Shown in pieces: positions 60,267-64,000 of a stretch of 64,000 nucleotides of DNA. The position numbers were made by a program, and so were the translations under genes. Source of the stretch: Kordiimonas aestuarii (lineage in GTDB: Bacteria; Pseudomonadota; Alphaproteobacteria; Sphingomonadales; Kordiimonadaceae); contig NZ_JAOBPP010000021.1 in assembly GCF_025574465.1 (NCBI RefSeq), positions 868,001 through 932,000 on the forward strand, written 5' to 3'. Every line of letters begins with the position of its first letter. The stretch's first letter is position 1. A model generated the notes under the pieces. That model was not told the origin of the DNA, made no database searches, and saw nothing but the letters and a program-made list of their open reading frames with translations.

Positions 60267-62630
60267 ATGTCGGCTATCGGCAAACTGTCAACTTTGACAC
60301 TCATGTCCTCAACGGCGCTTTCGGGGCTTTTGGCCCTGCCGGCGCTCGCACAGGACAGCGAGACGGGCGATATCGCGCTTGAGGAAATTGTCGTCACGGC
60401 CAGCCGCCGCGCGGAACGCATTCAGGATATTCCCTATAATATTTCGGCGGTCTCCGGTGCTCGCATCGAAGACGCCAAAATGCTGGACGCGGCCGAGCTT
60501 CTGCGCTCCGTCTCCGGTGTTGCAATTGTAGACCGGGGCCCCAGGAACGCCGGTGCGGTGAACAGCATCCGTATCCGTGGCCTGAACGTGGACAGCTCTG
60601 CGCTCGGTGATTATGCCACCAGTGCTGCGGCGACGGTTTCCACCTATATCAATGACACGCCGATGTTCGCCAACCTGTTGATCAAAGACCTTGAGCGCGT
60701 TGAGGTGCTGCGCGGGCCGCAGGGCACGCTTTATGGCTCCGGCGCGCTGGGTGGTACCGTGCGCTACATCACCCAGAAGCCGCAGTTTGACGCGTTTTCC
60801 GGCAAGGTTACGGGCTCGCTCAGCAGCGTGAAAGGCTCTGAAAGCACGGGCTGGGCCGGTGATATCGTGCTGAATGTGCCGCTGGGTGACACGCTCGCCT
60901 TCCGCTTTGCCGGCACCCGCATGGACTACCCCGGCCTCACGGATTATGTGAATGTGTATGAGCTTGACGGCGACGGCATTCCCGTTGCGCCCAATGGTGT
61001 GCTTGACCCGGCAGCATCCTATAAAAGTGTGGAAGACGCTGACACCTATGATGTGTGGTTTGGCCGCGCGAGCCTGCGCTGGCAACCCAGCGACAAGTTT
61101 GATGTGACCGCAACCTACACCCGTCAGTCTGACGACATGGGCGGCAGGCGAGCCCAAACCGTAGGCCGTGACGGCTTCGGTAATGAGTATGAAAAGTATG
61201 AAGTAGGCGCCATCCAGCTTGAGCCTGCTGAAAGCGACGTGGAAATGGCGTCGCTTGAAGCCACGGTGGACCTTGGTTTCGCCACACTGACCTCCAGCAC
61301 ATCCTATTATGACCACGAAGGCGCCAGCATCAGCGAAAACACCGGCTTTTACGCGCAGAACGGCTGGCTTTCCTGGTATTACAACTACCCGCGCCCGATG
61401 GCGACGGCGTCGCGCACCTATGAAGACAAAGCCTTCATTGAGGAGCTGCGGCTGGTCTCCAACGCCGAAGGGCCGCTGCAATATGTGGTTGGCCTGTATT
61501 ATCAGGATCAGGACCGTCAATCGACGCAGGAAAGTTTCCTTTATGGTGCCAATGCTTATGTGGACGAATTGTTCGGCTTTGACGTGCCGTGGATCGCGGG
61601 CGACCAGGACTTCCACTATGTGCTGGATGAAACCTTCAAGCAAAAAGCTGTCTATGGTGAGCTGACTTATGCGCTTTCGGACAAGCTCGATGTCACGGTG
61701 GGCGGGCGTTATTTCAAGAACACCAGCAAATCCGACACCTTCATGGCGCTGCCTTTCTGGACCGACCTGTTCCCTGAGTTGACCTCCACTTTCGAAAATG
61801 AGGAAGACAAATTCCTGTTCAAGGGCAACCTGACCTATCACCTGGATGACGATAACCTGCTCTATGGTACATGGTCGCAAGGCTATCGCCGGGGCGGTGC
61901 CAACGGTGTGCCCACCGAAGGCTATTATGCTGAAGATCCCGCATGGCTGACCTATGAAGCGGACCGCGTGGACAACTTCGAGCTCGGCATCAAGGGCAGC
62001 AAAGGCAGCACACGGTATACCGTAAGCCTGTTTTATGTTGACTGGTCTGACCCGCAGCTCAACACCTCCACCCCGACATGGGGCTTCTTCACCGTGCAGA
62101 ATGGCTCCAAGGCGACCACCAAGGGGATTGAGGTTGAGCTCGACGGTTATCTGAGCCAAAGCTTGCACTATACGGTGGGGTATGCTTTCGCCGACGCGGA
62201 GCTGAGCGAGGATTTCTATTCGCCGCTTGGTACGCTGATCGCGGCTGACGGCGCGCGCTTGCCGGGTGCACCGCGCCATATGTTCAATGTGGCGCTTGAT
62301 CACCGCTATGAGATCAGCGACAGCCTGACGTTGACATCCCGCATTGACGGTTATGTGCAGTCTTCCACGCGCAATTCCATCGGCACATCGGCGAAATTTG
62401 ACCGCACTCTGCCGGCCTATAGCATCTGGAACGGATCGATGACGCTTTCACGCGGCAATGTCGACCTCACGCTCTGGGTGAAAAACATCTTCAATGCCGA
62501 GGGTGTCAGCGCCGTGTTCAAGCACGCCTATATGGGCACACGGCCAAGCGAAGGCTATTATGGCAATGGCTCGAAGGAGCAGATCGCCCTGCCGCGTACC
62601 ATTGGCTTGTCGGCAACCTATCGCTTCTAG
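60267..62630 (+). CDS. TonB-dependent receptor (siderophore/FecA-like plug class)
   Basis: 787 aa. Signal peptide (LSTLTLMSSTALSGLLALPA), TonB box LEEIVVTASRR, plug with IPYNISAVSG, RIRGLNVDS and VEVLRGPQGTLYGSGALGGT, barrel ending in LSATYRF. Small sphingomonad-type receptors with this plug import siderophores, vitamins or small organics. GGGAGGAG precedes ATG 60267. It is preceded by its TetR regulator and followed by a TPR-sulfotransferase gene, a recurring pairing in alphaproteobacteria. Confidence 0.93.
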   Translation: MSAIGKLSTLTLMSSTALSGLLALPALAQDSETGDIALEEIVVTASRRAERIQDIPYNISAVSGARIEDAKMLDAAELLRSVSGVAIVDRGPRNAGAVNSIRIRGLNVDSSALGDYATSAAATVSTYINDTPMFANLLIKDLERVEVLRGPQGTLYGSGALGGTVRYITQKPQFDAFSGKVTGSLSSVKGSESTGWAGDIVLNVPLGDTLAFRFAGTRMDYPGLTDYVNVYELDGDGIPVAPNGVLDPAASYKSVEDADTYDVWFGRASLRWQPSDKFDVTATYTRQSDDMGGRRAQTVGRDGFGNEYEKYEVGAIQLEPAESDVEMASLEATVDLGFATLTSSTSYYDHEGASISENTGFYAQNGWLSWYYNYPRPMATASRTYEDKAFIEELRLVSNAEGPLQYVVGLYYQDQDRQSTQESFLYGANAYVDELFGFDVPWIAGDQDFHYVLDETFKQKAVYGELTYALSDKLDVTVGGRYFKNTSKSDTFMALPFWTDLFPELTSTFENEEDKFLFKGNLTYHLDDDNLLYGTWSQGYRRGGANGVPTEGYYAEDPAWLTYEADRVDNFELGIKGSKGSTRYTVSLFYVDWSDPQLNTSTPTWGFFTVQNGSKATTKGIEVELDGYLSQSLHYTVGYAFADAELSEDFYSPLGTLIAADGARLPGAPRHMFNVALDHRYEISDSLTLTSRIDGYVQSSTRNSIGTSAKFDRTLPAYSIWNGSMTLSRGNVDLTLWVKNIFNAEGVSAVFKHAYMGTRPSEGYYGNGSKEQIALPRTIGLSATYRF

Positions 62631-62683
62631 CGTAAAAACTTGGCACAGTAGCCAAGATGACGGACTGGGCTAAAAGATAACCG

Positions 62684-62707
62684 ACCGGGGTGGTGCGCCG
62701 CCCCGGT
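62684..62707 (+). terminator. Hairpin after the TonB receptor
   Basis: ACCGGGG/CCCCGGT 7-bp stem with a 10-nt loop, followed by TTCCCCGTTT. It lacks a good T run, so it is likely an attenuator before the sulfotransferase gene. Confidence 0.4.
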
Positions 62708-62752
62708 TCCCCGTTTCATGCCAATTGTTTTACGCCAGCTTGAGAAGGTGTC

Positions 62753-64000
62753 ATGCCGCAACATTTGCCAGATATAGACCGCGCTATCGCAGAGGGGCAC
62801 ACAGCCTCCGCGCGCGCGCTGTTGGCAACGGCGGCAGGCGCGGCGCGTGATGTGGTCTCGCTCCAGCAAGTTGCGGAGCGCTACGTCCAGCTTGGTCTGT
62901 TTGGCCCGGCCGACACGCTCTACCGCAAGGCGCTTGCTCTTGCGCCCGGTGATGCGGGCCTCCTCTATAACGCGGCCACGGCGGCCATTGCCCTTGGCAA
63001 TATGACAGATGCAGAAGCCTGGCTTGAGAAGGTGATCGCACGCGAGCCGGGTGACTATGACGCCTATTATAACCGCGCCACGCTCAGGCGCTGGACGGCA
63101 GATGATAATCACATTCATGCCATGGAAGCGCTGCTGAAGGCGGGCATCCCGGACCGTAAGGGCGCGGTGCAGCTTTTTTATGCACTGGCGAAGGAATATG
63201 AGGATATCGGTGAAACCGAACAATCATTCGGTCATCTTGTGCGCGGCGCCAACCTGCGGGCCTCGATGATGCGCTATGACGTGGGCCAGGACGTCGAAAC
63301 CATGGCAAAAATCGCCAAGGTTTTTGACGCTGATTGCATTGCACAGCCGCTGCCCACATCAAGCACAAAAAGTGTCGAATCCCTGCACAAGTCCTGCACA
63401 GATTCTGGCCAGAATTGCACACATCGGCCGGTGTTTATTGTCGGCCTGCCGCGCACGGGCACCACACTTGTGGACCGTATCCTCAGCTCGCATACTTCCG
63501 TCGCCAGCCTGGGCGAAATCAGCGACCTTGCTACCAGTATAGTCCGCTTGGTGGGGCCGGTCCAGAACCGGATGGAACTGATTGATAAATCAGCTGGAAT
63601 TGATTTTATTTCGTTGTCGAAACAATATGAGGGCAGCACGCGTGGGCGCGGCTTTGACGCCCCTGTGCTGATCGATAAAACCCCTGCCAATTTTCTCTAT
63701 CTCGGCCTCATTGCCCGCGCCATGCCGGGCGCGCGCATCATCCATTTGAGGCGCCACCCGCTGGATGTCTGTTTTGCCATTTATAAAACCCTGTTCCGCA
63801 TGGGCTACCCCTATAGTTACCGGCTTGACCAGCTTGCGGATTATTACATCGCCTATGACCGCCTGATGGCGCACTGGCACGCCGTGATGCCGGGGCAAAT
63901 CCTTGATCTGCAATATGAAAAACTGGTCACTGACCTTGAGGGCGAAAGCCGCCGTCTGCTGAACCACTGCGGGCTTGACTGGCAGGCCGGGGTGCTTGCG
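62753..64000 (+). CDS. TPR-containing sulfotransferase family protein, 5' part
   Basis: Open frame of 416 codons running off the right edge. GAGAAGG lies just before ATG 62753. TPR-like repeats (about 30-170; YRKALALAPGDAGLLYNAAT) precede a sulfotransferase domain with the PAPS loop VFIVGLPRTGTTLVDRILSS and the 3'-phosphate motif LRRHPLDVCFAIYK. A Ser/Cys-rich insert just before the PAPS loop (SVESLHKSCTDSGQNCTHR) corresponds to a dispersed DNA repeat. Substrate unknown; the neighbouring TonB receptor suggests an uptake-linked function. Confidence 0.88.
   Translation, partial: MPQHLPDIDRAIAEGHTASARALLATAAGAARDVVSLQQVAERYVQLGLFGPADTLYRKALALAPGDAGLLYNAATAAIALGNMTDAEAWLEKVIAREPGDYDAYYNRATLRRWTADDNHIHAMEALLKAGIPDRKGAVQLFYALAKEYEDIGETEQSFGHLVRGANLRASMMRYDVGQDVETMAKIAKVFDADCIAQPLPTSSTKSVESLHKSCTDSGQNCTHRPVFIVGLPRTGTTLVDRILSSHTSVASLGEISDLATSIVRLVGPVQNRMELIDKSAGIDFISLSKQYEGSTRGRGFDAPVLIDKTPANFLYLGLIARAMPGARIIHLRRHPLDVCFAIYKTLFRMGYPYSYRLDQLADYYIAYDRLMAHWHAVMPGQILDLQYEKLVTDLEGESRRLLNHCGLDWQAGVLA

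Noticed and set aside
60309..62303. 664-codon minus-strand frame opposite the second-last receptor gene
   Set aside because: Shadow caused by high GC at third positions; the plus strand encodes an unmistakable TonB receptor.

Overview
This 64 kb window reads as the chromosome of a high-GC Gram-negative alphaproteobacterium with a marine or plant-litter scavenging lifestyle. Support comes from three large TonB-dependent receptors (one of a type common in Caulobacter and Alteromonas relatives), a DctPQM-type TRAP transporter, Tat-exported enzymes, a DUF2934 protein and sulfotransferase-TPR proteins. A Caulobacterales, Kordiimonadales or Hyphomonas-like host is plausible, but I cannot fix the genus. 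I saw no tRNA, rRNA, intact insertion sequence or CRISPR array.

Region 1 (about 1-20 kb) begins with the end of a subclass B1-like metallo-beta-lactamase. It continues as a muropeptide and D-amino-acid scavenging locus: TonB receptor, DUF819 membrane protein, NlpC/P60 lipoprotein (YkfC-like), L-Ala-D/L-Glu epimerase (YkfB-like), three penicillin-binding-type serine hydrolases, NhaC antiporter, diaminopimelate decarboxylase, RpiR regulator, N-acyl-D-amino-acid deacylase, FAD D-amino-acid dehydrogenase-like enzyme and LysR regulator. A shared palindrome (GGAAT-N5-ATTCC type) lies in the promoter regions of its transcription units and is a candidate RpiR operator. Region 2 (20-24.4 kb) holds a 70-aa protein plus 2OG-Fe(II) dioxygenase pair, a frameshifted RTX fragment, an MHYT-PAS-GGDEF-EAL protein and a DUF2934 protein.

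Region 3 (24.4-35.2 kb, all minus strand) is the most unusual part. A LodA/GoxA-type cysteine-tryptophylquinone oxidase, its LodB-like flavoprotein and a secreted CxxCH protein lie next to a peptide-export operon: HlyD adaptor, C39-peptidase ABC transporter, one GA-type leader peptide, three tandem double-glycine precursors whose cores begin F-[IV]-C-x-G-L-C-I, a 38-aa membrane peptide resembling one precursor core, and a thioredoxin-reductase-like flavoprotein with CPYC. I read this as an undescribed disulfide-containing bacteriocin or microcin system; most of the small genes are too short for a standard gene caller.

Region 4 (36-53.8 kb) is a pectin/polygalacturonate utilisation locus: TonB receptor, GH43-like enzyme, DUF6807 protein, TRAP transporter, hydratase, pectate lyase, LacI regulator, KduI, KduD, KdgK and two esterases. 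Six copies of a 16-bp palindrome (perfect form ATGACACCGGTGTCAT) lie upstream of its transcription units and probably define the LacI regulon.

Region 5 (53.8-64 kb) has three tandem paralogous secreted proteins ending in DPFAN, two further secreted orphans, a CadC-like winged-helix/TPR regulator, ferredoxin-NADP reductase, and a TetR-TonB receptor-sulfotransferase unit that runs off the right edge.
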